Assembly (NCBI RefSeq): GCF_001661265.1
Contig: NW_017566998.1
Location: forward strand, 310,001 to 374,000
Reading direction: 5' to 3'
DNA from: Saitoella complicata NRRL Y-17804
Taxonomy: Eukaryota; Ascomycota; Saitoellomycetes; Saitoellales; Saitoellaceae
DNA: 64,000 nucleotides
Part shown: positions 1 through 9,969 of the stretch, piece by piece
Position numbering within the stretch: position 1 is the first letter of the stretch
How the letters are laid out: every line of letters starts with the position of its first letter
Made by a program: the position numbers and the translations under genes
The notes under the pieces: model-generated
The model's database searches: none
Told to the model about the DNA's origin: nothing
What the model saw: only the letters and a program-made list of their open reading frames with translations

Positions 1-358
1 ATCGCGCACGGACCAGCCTCCAAAAAGCACTGGTATGGCCAAACAAGGAAATTCGCGTACGAACAACCTCCCCGAAATTAGAGATCCTTACCAGTTACCA
101 GCCGACCTTTCTCCCATTACGATCGGCCATCATGGTGGCAAATTCCAGTATAACCTTCTGCTCTGCCGCATTTCCGTCGACTTCTCCACAACCAGTCACT
201 CATTCGTTCAGCTTTTGCCCTTCGTCGTTCTTTTCAACAGGCAATACCACCGCCATTCACACTCATTCTACCATTCAGTTCTATCAACAGCCGGTCTGAT
301 TCTTCATTTTTCAGCTTCACATTACAACTCCTCACCTTTACACACAACTAGCTGAACA
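1..358 (+). other. Upstream leader region, no confident gene
   Basis: This stretch precedes the WD40 gene start at 359. An open frame at 35-355 encodes a His/Ser/Phe-rich peptide with no recognisable domain and stops just before the WD40 ATG. It reads like pyrimidine-rich fungal promoter and 5' leader. No RNA gene or repeat is visible. An upstream gene could end to the left of the window. Confidence 0.4.
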
Positions 359-2031
359 ATGTCGACCATCTCAGCTCTCGCAACTCACTCTCAGCGCTTC
401 CAAGGCAGCGCAAAGCTTGGCCGGTCCAACAGTCGCCTCATCCGCTCACACACAATGGCCGCCGAAAAACGAGTCACATTCACCGAATCCAACACCGTTA
501 CCACCAAAACCCCCGTCCGCTCTACCAGAAGTTTAGCTCGCCGCGGATCAGTCCGTACAGCGGGCTTCAACCGCCCACCCAAGACTGGACAAGTCAAGCG
601 CGCTGGAGCGATTAGACGTGGACACCGAAGAGCGTTGTCGAACCACAAGGATGCGCGTGATCTTTTCGATTTCTGCGATATTCCGGAGGAGGAGGAGGAG
701 AAGGGGGGTGCTTTGCGGAATGTCCTCGATACACTCGCTGATGAGAGGGGTGTTATGTCTACTGAAGTGAAGGTGCCCGACGCCCTCATGTTCATGACTT
801 GTCTCTCTGCGAACAAGGATGGTTCGCAGGTCGCTGTCGGTAGTGGATCCAAGTCCCAAAACCTGTTCATTTACGCACCTATGGCGAGTTCGGGTCCTAA
901 TCCTCCTACCATGGTTCACAAGCAAACGCTGACTATGCCCTCGCCTGTGTACGCATTGGACTGGGCTCCAAGTGCTGTCCCCCGAGGAGAAGGAATGGAG
1001 CATCCCCTCCTCGTTGGAAGCAAGGACGGCATGGTTCACCTCGTCGGTGTGAGAGCCGGAGAATCTGGGCGTATCATTCGCCGCTTTAACCACAAAGCTC
1101 ATGTAGAGATCCCTGCTTCGGCATCATCACGGATCACGTCGCTCGGGTTTTTGCCGACCGATAACCAGACGTTTCTCAGTCTTTATCACTCCCACATGTT
1201 CCTGTGGGATATCAAGCAATCCAGCCAGTCCATCGCCTACGGTCGCTTGTCTACCAACGCGCTCACTTGCGCAGCGGGTTCTCCTCTTACACCAGGACTT
1301 ATCGCTGTCGGTGGTACTTCTGTCGGCCAACGCGGTATCAAACTCATTGACACCCGCGCGGACTGGAGGCACGCAACTGGGCTTTCCTCCGCCCATGACG
1401 GACCTGTGCGTAGCGTTTCCTGGTCGCCGTTTGTGGGCAGCTGGCTTGCTACTGGTGGTGATGATGGTGTCGTTCGTGTTTGGGATATCAGAAATTTGAA
1501 AGAGACAGAGCCTGTTACCTGCCTGGCAGGACAGTCCAGCGGCGTTGAGAAGGCACGAAAGAACCATAGCCTTTCACGACTTTCGACTAACAGTCTCTCT
1601 AGATTTCTTGGTCGATGAAAACTCGTACCGCCTTGACAACCGCCTCCGCAGATCGCATCGTGCGTACCTGGGACTTCTCCGAATCCCTCTGCTCATCCAC
1701 CTCGAGAACGCAACAGCCATCAGCGTTTGAGCAGTCCGAGGCGTATGTGTGGCTTCCAGAACATGCTCGTCGCGCAGCATTGAAACGGAAGGCGTTGTTT
1801 TATGATTTGCATGGGCTTGAGCAGCCTGGGGATGGAAACCTCGATGGGGCACATCAGAGGGTGTCGCAGGAGTGTAAGAGTGCTATCGCCGGATGTAAGT
1901 TTGACGAGCCCGAGAACGTCTTGGCTAAGCTAATGCGCTATACAGTAACATCGCTCTATCACAGCAGCGAAGGCGAGGCATATTTGAGCTTGGATACTAT
2001 GGGGACATTGGCCTACAATGTCATGAACTAA
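359..2031 (+). CDS. WD40-repeat protein, function unassigned
   Basis: Spliced model: exons 359-1513, 1603-1894 and 1946-2031, giving 510 residues. The first intron (89 nt) ends after a CTAAC branch-like motif and CTCTCTAG; the second (51 nt) has a GTAAGT donor. Both joins keep frame. The first 130 residues are basic and Ser/Thr-rich, followed by an acidic EEEEE patch. The rest contains WD40-type blades, clearest at GGDDGVVRVWDIR at the end of exon 1 and SADRIVRTWDF in exon 2, so the first splice rebuilds a continuous propeller. WD40 propellers are protein-interaction platforms. I cannot assign it to a named family: it lacks the C-terminal IR of Cdc20/Fizzy activators. Reading through intron 2 is also open, so the last 30 residues are less certain than the rest. 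Confidence 0.8.
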
Positions 2032-2169
2032 TCATGAGTCTCTGCTTTTTTAGGCCATTATTATCGGTTAGCGGGCGTTCTTGGGATTTGCAATTGCTTT
2101 GATTATCAATACATCTATCATTTTCAGAAATGTTCAGGACTTCCACGGTATACTCTCAGTTGCAATATA

Positions 2170-2777
2170 CTGCTGTGTGCAAAATTCTTGACGCGGCGCA
2201 TTTTACCGCCTATCTGCGCGGGGATAGTTTCATGAACCCCCCCATCTTCATAGACAAGGCTTGGGAGGGCGATTTTAGGGTAGACGTCGATAGATCAAAC
2301 TCTTAGGAATTGATAGATGTCCTCGAAACGCGTGTAGTACCGGTTCTCATAGAGTTGCGACATTATGAAGGATTTCCGCCTGGGTGCATGATGTTGCATG
2401 ATTATGCATGAAAACATCGAAAACATTCTCTGGACCCACAAACCTCAAAAACTGTTAGAATCAAAGAAACCACACGCAGAACATGTTCATCCAAGCTCCC
2501 TCTATCTCATGTGACCCAGAGCTGCATCCGTAGTGCCTTCCAGGGTCCGTTTCTTTCTTTTTCACTGAAAACACTTTTTCAGCATGAAGTGACTGAGGGA
2601 GGTCTTGTGGCCCAAAACCGGTGGCACGACGTGATTGCTAAGGATAGGTATGATCAGTTTGAACCCTTACTCGACCTCCGAGGCCTTTATCTATGTTGTT
2701 TTATGGGTTTTTGTCATATGGAGTTTGCGATTCGCGCGCACATGGGAAAATTACGTTAGGAATTTTGCACACAGCAG
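2170..2777 (+). mobile_element. 608-bp MITE-like non-autonomous DNA transposon, copy 1
   Basis: The element starts with CTGCTGTGTGCAAAATTC and ends with its exact reverse complement. It is flanked by TA on both sides (2168-2169 and 2778-2779), the target duplication of Tc1/mariner elements. A second copy of exactly 608 bp lies in the opposite orientation at 57891-58498 and matches along its whole length, with about 25 differences by eye. It encodes no plausible protein; a short open frame at 2511-2759 resembles nothing. Being non-autonomous, it would need a transposase from elsewhere. High identity between copies suggests fairly recent movement. Confidence 0.9.
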
Positions 2778-2957
2778 TAGTTTATGCATGCGCCCCTGCG
2801 CACGCCCTGTAATCCAAATCGCAAAAGAGTGACCATTTCATCCACCATGTCATCTATTCAGAGGCCCAGGCATGCGGGGGGGTGCGCACACGCGTTTTTC
2901 ACCCTCCCTTCAATCCCATTCCGCCGTCCTGCTCCCGAGGATGCCCCTGAGCCTGAG

Positions 2958-3350
2958 CTACCCCTGCATCGAAGGTCTCGTACCCTCCAAGAGGACCTCT
3001 CTCCTCCCGCCGTTCTGCGTGCCTATCAAGAACAATTCAAGGTACTTACGGGCACCGCGAATTAACCCACAACGAGATTGAAGCTGATTCCAGTTAGATT
3101 CTGTGGTGAGATTCACCTCCCCCTCATTCGAACGGGTTGGCCCAAGCTTCATATCATAGGTCCAGGTGAATAATATAGCGTCATCTTCACTAAGACGCAA
3201 GGCTTGGAACCCTAACTCCCTCAACTGAACTCGAGCCAAATCCCAGACCTGGGCGATCTCGAAAGGGTTTTGATCATTCCACACCCCTAAATCTTCAAAC
3301 CACACCCCCGCGCGCCGAAAATTGAGGAGATCAGAGCATAACAACCCCAC
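2958..3350 (-). pseudogene. Fragment of unnamed transposon-associated gene family (N-terminal domain)
   Basis: A 130-codon frame reads leftward, away from the MULE transposase. It carries a protein-like domain: GVWNDQNPFEIAQVWDLA, then a strand-like segment ILFTWTYDMKLG, then ESNWNQLQSR. The order of a Trp-containing helix, a W/Y-rich strand and a closing W..L segment resembles the N-terminal domain of the protein at 56390-57795, so I treat it as a member of that family. The rest of the protein is missing to the left, where the MITE now lies. Its first 68 bases (3271-3338) match the start of the rightward family copy at 4999-5944. The start codon and full extent are uncertain. Confidence 0.45.
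3271..3338 (+). repeat. Left arm of inverted repeat flanking the MULE transposase
   Basis: The reverse complement of this 68-base segment matches 4999-5065 at most positions, with a one-base length difference. The shared sequence runs from TGCTCTGATCTCCTC through GGTGTGGAATGATCA. The arms bracket the transposase frame 3385-4925 and could be terminal inverted repeats. Both also encode the same outward-reading peptide (GVWNDQ), so they may instead be the matching starts of two divergent gene copies. I found no clear 9-bp target duplication outside the arms. Confidence 0.7.
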
Positions 3351-3384
3351 AAAACAGCATTAAACTCAGCTGTAGGAGACAGAA

Positions 3385-4925
3385 ATGGATCCTCCACCTG
3401 ATGCCTCTTTCCCTACCCTGGAAGAGCTCAAGAATTATGCCCAGGCCTGGGCCAAGCCCCGTGGCTATGCCATTTCAACTGAGCGATCCAAACCCGGCAA
3501 AGTATGGCTAAAATGTACCCGTGGCGGCGAGTATAGAAATCGCCATAATCTTGACCGCACTTCCCGTCAGCGCAAATCAAACCACAAGGCCCAGGGCTGC
3601 CCTTTCAAGCTTGTTGGCAAGCTCTCTGGGATAACAGGAGATTGGGAGTTATCGACAAAGAACGGGGAGCACAACCATGAGCCCGTAATCGATCCCACGG
3701 CACTCCCCCAGCACAGGAAACTCACAGCCACCCAGATCAAAGACATTGAGAGGATGACGAAGGCAGGTGCGCTGCCTAGGACTATTGCCGTGGCCCTACG
3801 CGAGGACCCGGAGGGCAACCCAGACTTTTTGCGCCGCAACATCTACAACGCCAAGCGCGACCTTCGCGTCAAGAATCTTGCCGGGCGTACACCCATTGTT
3901 GCCTTGTTGGACAAACTCGAAGAAGAAGGCCTGCCTTTCCGGAAGAGGGTGGACAACGAAAATCGCATTACCAGCCTAATCTTCACCCACCCACAATCTG
4001 TCAGTTTCACGAAACGCTTTCGAAACGTCTTCGTCATGGATTGCACCTACAAAACCAACAAGTTTGAGATGCCCTTATGCATGCAAATGCTAAGGTATTC
4101 CCCACCGCCGCCAAATTGTTATGTCGTTGGCACATTGAGAAGAATGTGGTGACGAACTGCAAAAGTGCATTCCGCACTAAGGAGGAATGGGATGGTTTCT
4201 TCAATACCATGCAGGAGCTCATGAAAACCTTGACGGAGGAGAAGTTCGAGGAGAATCTCGCTGATTTGATGCGTGATTACGAGAGGTATGAGACTGTTAC
4301 TTCATACGTCGAGACCCTTCTCCCCTACAAGACTTACTTTGTCTCCGCCTGGGTTGACCGTGTCACTCACCTCGGATCGTCAGTCTCTTCCCGTGCTGAA
4401 GGTGCTCACAAGTGTCTCAAAGGTCACATTGGAGTCAGCACAGGCAATCTCTTGACCGTCGTGGATCATTCCCGGGCATTCATGGAGGAACAACACAAGG
4501 AGATAATAGGGAAGATAGCCAACGAGAAGGTGAATGTTCCACCGACTTTGGGCGCTTTCTTCGCCGATATCAAGTACAAGGTTTCGGGCTTCGCATTGGG
4601 GTTGATTGAGGAGCAGTACATTCTCGCACGTCGTTCGCTCGCCACCAATTTCACCCTTGCAACCTGCCGTGGTTACCTGAAGAGGGTTTTTGGTTTACCC
4701 TGTGCGCATGCAATCACTGAAGCATTGGCCGACGACCGGGTCTTGACAATGCACGACATACACAAGCACTGGCATCTTGTCCTCGACGAGAACTACATTG
4801 AGGCACCCACATTGGACACAACTCAGGCTGGTGGAAACCTTCCCATGGGTGCTCCGGGGCATCAAAGGTTTTACGGGCCTCCTCCGGGCCCGCCTAGCAA
4901 TTATTTTGGTCCATATGGACCTTGA
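3385..4925 (+). pseudogene. FAR1/MULE-type transposase, internally deleted
   Basis: The first frame (3385-4152) encodes a FAR1/WRKY-GCM1-type DNA-binding zinc domain, seen in the spaced C..C..HNH pattern KCTRGG, GCPFK and EHNHEP. It is followed by a linker and the first catalytic Asp motif VFVMDCTYKTNKF of MULE transposases. The frame then breaks near 4078. The second frame (4077-4925) resumes at the family motif VFPTAAKLLCRWHIEKNV and continues through the C-terminal helical region to a SWIM-like segment, CRGYLKRVFGLPCAHAI. The central part of the DDE domain, including the expected second Asp region, is missing, so the copy cannot be catalytically active. A Pro/Gly-rich tail ends the protein. 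Mutator-like elements of this type are common in Agaricomycetes. Confidence 0.8.
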
Positions 4926-4998
4926 TGGAAGCGTGGGAGCGTCAGGAATTTATTCGTGTACATATTGCTACTGTAAATAATTTTATTCATCTTGTTTC

Positions 4999-5065
4999 TG
5001 CTCTGATCTCCTCAATTTTCGGCGCGCGGGGTGTGGTATGAAGAAACGGGGGTGTGGAATGATCA
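4999..5065 (-). repeat. Right arm of inverted repeat flanking the MULE transposase
   Basis: This is the partner of 3271-3338 in opposite orientation, identical at roughly nine in ten positions by eye. Similarity fades quickly on the outer side after GATCA and more gradually on the inner side. Read outward (plus strand) it encodes GVWYEETGVWNDQ, against GVWFEDLGVWNDQ in the left arm. Several differences keep similar residues, as expected for protein-coding ancestry. Confidence 0.7.
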
Positions 5066-5944
5066 GGACCCATCTCGAAATCAATAACCGACGCCGGATT
5101 CAACTTCGCCTGGGTTCTTACAGCAACCTTGGTCTGCGGGATTGGCGATAGGTCGACTGGTGGAGTTGCTGGTCGTCAAACAAATCAAGTAAGTTTGTTT
5201 TATCATCCTATGTCGAAGAAACGCGTAATTTAACGCGTCTGTTAGGTGTACCTCCCTCGTCGCAGCAGGGCCGCAGAACCATCAATGCGCAAACGGTAGC
5301 CCAGCTCCCCACGGATGGACACCGCAACTCATCGAGAGATGATTACGAGGTTAAAAGACATGTACTTTTGCCTTCAGTGCGATCGGCAGTGCTTTGTGAT
5401 CAATGGGATGCATCTGAGATTGATGGAGGAGGACATTGCGGCTTGGGCAGCAGGTATGGTAGGATAGACACCCATTGCAACCCTCCACAACCCTCCCAGA
5501 GGTTCGCCCTCGACAAATACTTCAATACAGACAATCCCAGCGCGGAAACGCCCCGCACAAACAACTCCAGCCCTTCGCCGTTTACCTTTATGCCCCAAGC
5601 TCCTGGGCTCCCTTTCCCTTACCCAATTCTCCCACCCATGTGGCCGATGGCACCTATGATGCAGCACACTGTTCAGCGTCAGCCGTCTCCAGGAGACCCG
5701 CGTTCAAGTACACCAATCGACGAAGATGCTGAAGGGTCCTTGCTCAGGGATTTCTTGGAGTACGTCAAGGCAAGCGCGCGCCTTCTGTGTTGAGGAACAC
5801 TTTGCCAAGCTCACTGAAGCTGACTATGACGTCAAAATGCTCAAACATCTGTCATGGGAAGGCGCCAAATTCATGGGAATCACTCGAGGGAACTACGACC
5901 GCTTGCTGCACTACCGCAGGAAGTGGAAGCCCAGCAACGAGTAG
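4999..5944 (+). pseudogene. Decayed member of the same unnamed family, reading rightward
   Basis: Pieces in different frames follow the domain order of the 56390-57795 protein. First comes the GVWNDQ start, then a Cys-rich segment around 5360-5450 (CLQCDRQCFVINGMHLRL..DIAAWAAG), matching CYVHPLSK..HINMHQQNRWADYIANEE in the better copy. A Pro-rich linker (5510-5730) follows, then a C-terminal helical domain beginning DFLEYVK near 5756 and ending HYRRKWKPSNE at 5944. At least one stop and two frameshifts separate these parts. A GTAAGT donor near 5189 and a TTAG acceptor near 5247 suggest an original intron. Function is unknown; the C-terminal part has the look of a SAM-like helical bundle. Confidence 0.5.
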
Positions 5945-6378
5945 GATAATAGAGTCGACCTCGGTGATCAAGATGGTACCACTCTCAGCTCTGGGAGATG
6001 TAAATTCATATAGTTATTTGTTTTCTCTTCAATCATCGGCCTCGAAGTTCTCCGTATGCAAGACCATGCAAGCTAATGCAGCCTTAAATCCCTGAATTCG
6101 GGGATCCCACGCTTTTCATGAGCTTATAACCCCCGCAAAAATGGTTGCAACGAAGTCGAAAAGGTCTTGTCTGAAAGCGCAAAACGCACTCTTTCAACCA
6201 TTAGGATGTCAGCTCTCACATCCCTTTTTCCAGCGTGTGGCGTCAGTTGTGGCGCAGTTATGCACCCCACATCCCACAGCTCCCTTTTCGTGGTCATTCA
6301 GCGTGCAAGAACAACGGCCAGGAATTCAAGGGTAAGATTGTATTGTGAGCTGAAACTTAAGCTATCGATAGATAAGAC
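5945..6378. other. Intergenic stretch in transposon-rich block
   Basis: No convincing gene is visible. Two overlapping short frames (6141-6335 and 6167-6382) have no family resemblance. The stretch separates the decayed family copy from the leftward Tc1/mariner transposase and probably includes the 3' end of that element, but I could not identify a terminal repeat. Confidence 0.4.
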
Positions 6379-7149
6379 CTAAAAAAAGCTGTGTGTGACT
6401 TCTGCGGAGATCCCAGCATGCTGGAACATGGACCTTGCTATCTCAGGCGTAATCGAGGACTTCGCGGTTTCCCAGTAAAAGTAGTAGGGATTCGTAATGA
6501 TCTCAGTCGAATCCTTGCCATGTTTGCGCATATACTGCTTCATTATACCGAAGCATTCCTTAATGGGGTTCAGATCTGGCGAATACGGCGGTAAATAGAT
6601 GCATTTTCGACCATGGTACGAGAGGATTTCTGCAATTCTGGGATCATGGTGAAAGCGCACATTGTCCATTACAATCACAGATCGAGGCCCTGGGAAGGGT
6701 GTTGTATTCGGGATGACCTCTTTCTCGATGAAGTCGTAAAATAGGTCCGCATTGTAAGCACCTTGGTAGATGTGCAGGGCCACGAATCCATCGACTGTAA
6801 GACCTGGGAGGATGGACCATCCGGGTGTACGTTTGAGGACTCTCGATACCCTGGCTTTTCTGCCCTTGGGAGCAAATCCATGGGTGCGCCGAGCGTTGGG
6901 TTCATTGACACCGGACTCGTCGAGATACATCAACTGCTCCGCAGAATAGTGTGACATGAGCATAGTATGATGCGCACGTAGTTCTTCGTTGCGCTGGGCG
7001 GCTGTTTCTTTCAACTAGTAGGCTGTCAGCCTCCAGTACATCCATGGATGGAGTATCAGCGTGCTGACCTTATGGTAGGTGTACTTGGTAAGTAACACGT
7101 CCAGTGCATCGACGTGCTCAAGAGCCGCACACGCGCCCGTCGCGTCTTC
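6379..7149 (-). pseudogene. Tc1/mariner (IS630-like, DDE_3) transposase, 5'-truncated
   Basis: The main exon (6379-7014) encodes the DDE endonuclease core: first Asp in YLDESGVNE, second in VIVMDNVRFHH and the third acidic residue in YSPDLNPIKECF. A 54-nt intron (7015-7068, with CTGAC branch and CTACTAG acceptor) joins it in frame to an upstream exon of at most 81 nt (7069-7149), giving TYHKLKETAAQRNEE, a normal entry to the catalytic core. The N-terminal helix-turn-helix region that should precede this is absent. The ligase gene begins only 60 bp further on, so the element is truncated on that side. It belongs to the same superfamily as the transposase at 54989-56084 but is clearly a different lineage. 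Confidence 0.8.
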
Positions 7150-7208
7150 CTAAGTCAAAGAGTCCTTTAGGAGTTCAACACCACCTCAACCATGATATTT
7201 TACCCTCC

Positions 7209-9913
7209 ATGATCCTGTTCGCTTCAGTCTGCAGTTTGCTTGATACTCTTGAGAAGCTAGAAACAAAGAAATGTTCGCCAAGGGACAAGCGACAATGGAT
7301 GCAGAACTGTATCTCAAGTTTCTTTACACACCATGAGACGGACCTGTTCCATCCCGACGAAGACAAAACTTCCCTGACTGTTGCACTATTATCCTCCATA
7401 TTTCCAGAACACCGACCGGATCGGGTGTACGGGTTCCAGGAGCGCATGCTCGCTGGAATCTTAGCAGAAGCCTTAGGACTACAGGGACAACGCAAGGACA
7501 ACCTTAAAGCTTGGCGTCTTGGGCATCAGGGTGACCTGGGCCTCGCTCTGGCTGCCGTTTCATCAGAAATTGTACGTCTGCTATTCTTGTCACTACGCCC
7601 TACTGACGCGCATTTCAGAATTGCGGTGAATCGCATGGTCAACTTGATATCTTGGAGGTTGACAGGTTGTTCAGCAAACTTGCAGCTCGAAGCCGTTTCT
7701 CTGAGCCCAGCAGTGACGGCCAACGCTCCCCGACGAGTGGCACCAGCCGCCCTGCGGACCTGATACGTCCCATACTGGCCCGCATGGATGCATCCCAGGC
7801 CAAATGGCTGGTCCGGCTGCTCCTGAAGAACATGCTACCTCTGAAACTTCATATGCAGTGGGTAATGAAGCAGTTGCACTTCCTTTTACCTGAAGCGTAC
7901 CATGTACAACATGACCTGCGCACTGCGTCCGTGTTTATACAGAAGCTGGAGATACGCAGGGTTCCACGGGCGGTCGAAGATTGGGAAATTGCAAGGCTGT
8001 ATCGGTCGGAAGTGAGACATTTCATCATTCCGCAGATCAATATCCCCATTGCAATACCTGAAACGGCCAAAGCCCGGGGCTCGCGGCACGCTGTACAGCT
8101 CCTCACCGGGAAGCGATTCTGGTGTGAAACCAAGTATGATGGCGAAAGGATGCAAGTTCATGTCAGCCGAAGCAAGAGGAGGGGCGAATTGACCTTCCAG
8201 ATCTTCAGCAAGTCTGGCCGGAACTCGACCGCTGATCGGTCGGGCGTTCATGCCGCTCTGCGACGAGCTTTGAGGATGGATTCAGGGCATGGCCGGCCAT
8301 ATGAGACGAGTGTCGTGGTTGAAGCAGAACTCTGCGTCTGGAATGAGAAAACAAGGACGATTCAGGAGTTTGACAAGGTTCGCAACTTCATGACGAGGGC
8401 AGGAAGGGAAATTGGTGTTTACGAAGACGTCGATCGTGAGAACGAACATTTGATCATGGTTTTCTTTGACTGCCTATGCCTGGACCATGTTTCGTTACTC
8501 GGAGATGCCTATGAACAGCGAAGGCGCGTACTGGATGATGTAGTGCAGGTCGAAGCCGGATGGTCCATGTTGGCGGAACGAGTGGAAATTGATCTCCGGG
8601 AAGACTTCGATACTGGGCTGAAACGCTTGCGACAAGAGTACGCTGCCGCCATTGAGAAACGACAGGAAGGCTTCATCCTCAAACCAGCGGGTTCGACGCG
8701 CTATTGGTCAAAGAACAATGGCTGGATCAAGCTGAAGAAGGACTTCATTGAAGGTTTAGGAGACACTGCAGATCTCACTATCGTTGGAGGTTGCTTCGAT
8801 CCGAAAAGAGCAAAGGAAAGGAAAGTCAATTCCACCAAAATGTGCACGTCATTCCTCGTCGGTGCTCTAACCAACAAGATAGATGTAGAGAAAGGTGCCA
8901 AGCCATGCTTCCAGGTTCTTTGTAGCCTGTCGTACGACATACCAATGCCCTTGCTTGCCTCTCTTAACTCGCATTTTGAGCAACATCAAGAGAGGTTCAC
9001 GAGCGTGACCACTTCGTTCTGTCAACTGATCATTCCCACGGATCTCCCGAAACCGGACATCGTGTATAAGGAGCCCCTCGTGGTTGCAATCAAGGGTGGA
9101 AGTTTCGTCAAGCCCTTTTCACACAACCTATATGTCCCCAGATGGCCAAGGTTGCAACAAATTCATTATGAAAGGGAGTTCACCGAAGCCTTGTCTGTGA
9201 ATGAGTTACAAGAACTCGCAATTGAGGCTCTTGCACCAGCACCAGAATGGGAAGCGCAAGTGTGGGAAGATGCTCTGGAGATGAGAGATGAGATTCACGG
9301 AGCTGCAAACACCGTTTTGCCTCCGCGCGGTTCTGCCCTCCTCCGTGACATTCGAGAAGCCAAAGCAGTAGCCGCATCAAAAGCTGCAAATGCTTTAAAC
9401 CTTGACGATCTGCTGGAGGTACGCACAGCCCCGGAGGTACTACTTGAGAAGAGACCGTTGAGACCCCTGGAGCGGAACGTTGCCCGTCGACCTGTCAAAC
9501 GGCGGAAAACAAATGAATTGAATACAAGCGAACCGATGACCTACTTTGCCACACCTCTGAAAACCCCAGCGAAAGCCAGGGTACATCCAAATCTTGAGGA
9601 ATCCTGGCTACACATTGCACAAACAAACCCTGCTTGTACGGTACAACTAGTTCGGGCGGCGAGTCTGTCTCTAACCAACATTTTGTGGAGCCTGGACGCC
9701 CTGATGGAAAGCTTTCAAGGGGCAGAGCTACGTGATGCTGTGCTGCTAGTTGACTCACGAAGTCGGAACGTGAAGGAGATACTGGGCCATGTGCAGAGAT
9801 TGTTGAAGGACTGGAGAACACAAATCCACATATACGATTTTCGTCTTCTTCTCGACCGTGCGAACCCGACGGCCTTTGATGATCATCATGTATTTAGCAG
9901 TAATAACGGGTAA
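7209..9913 (+). CDS. ATP-dependent DNA ligase, LIG4-like, without visible BRCT domains
   Basis: Two exons, 7209-7571 and 7619-9913, around a 47-nt intron, give 901 codons with the stop. The N-terminal half matches the helical DNA-binding domain of eukaryotic ligases (FASVCSLLDTLEKLE near the start, LVRLLLKNMLPL). The nucleotidyltransferase motif I is ETKYDGERMQ with the adenylated Lys near residue 293. EGFILKP and WIKLKKDF are motifs IV and V. The order and spacing resemble ligase IV, which seals double-strand breaks in non-homologous end joining. After the OB-fold region (to about PRWPRLQQIHYEREFT) the C-terminus is a charged stretch with an RRPVKRRK nuclear-localisation-like patch and a final domain I cannot name; the tandem BRCT repeats that bind XRCC4/Lif1 are not recognisable. 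It may therefore be a fungal LIG4-like paralogue. An earlier in-frame ATG at 7104 is possible. Confidence 0.85.
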
Positions 9914-9969
9914 AAGGTGCGCGAAGCACACAACGGAATAAAACAATTTGTATCAGTTCTCCATAGCTC

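Noticed and set aside
35-355. 106-codon open frame before the WD40 gene
   Set aside because: Low-complexity His/Ser/Phe composition, no family features, and it ends at the start of a real gene, so leader sequence is the simpler reading.
2511-2759. Open frame inside MITE copy 1
   Set aside because: The equivalent frame is altered by the small differences in copy 2, and it has no domain; both copies look non-coding.
2847-3065. Plus-strand frame starting MSSIQRPRHAGG with a good start context and a GTACTT donor
   Set aside because: It overlaps the better-supported minus-strand fragment 2958-3350 and has no recognisable domain or second exon.
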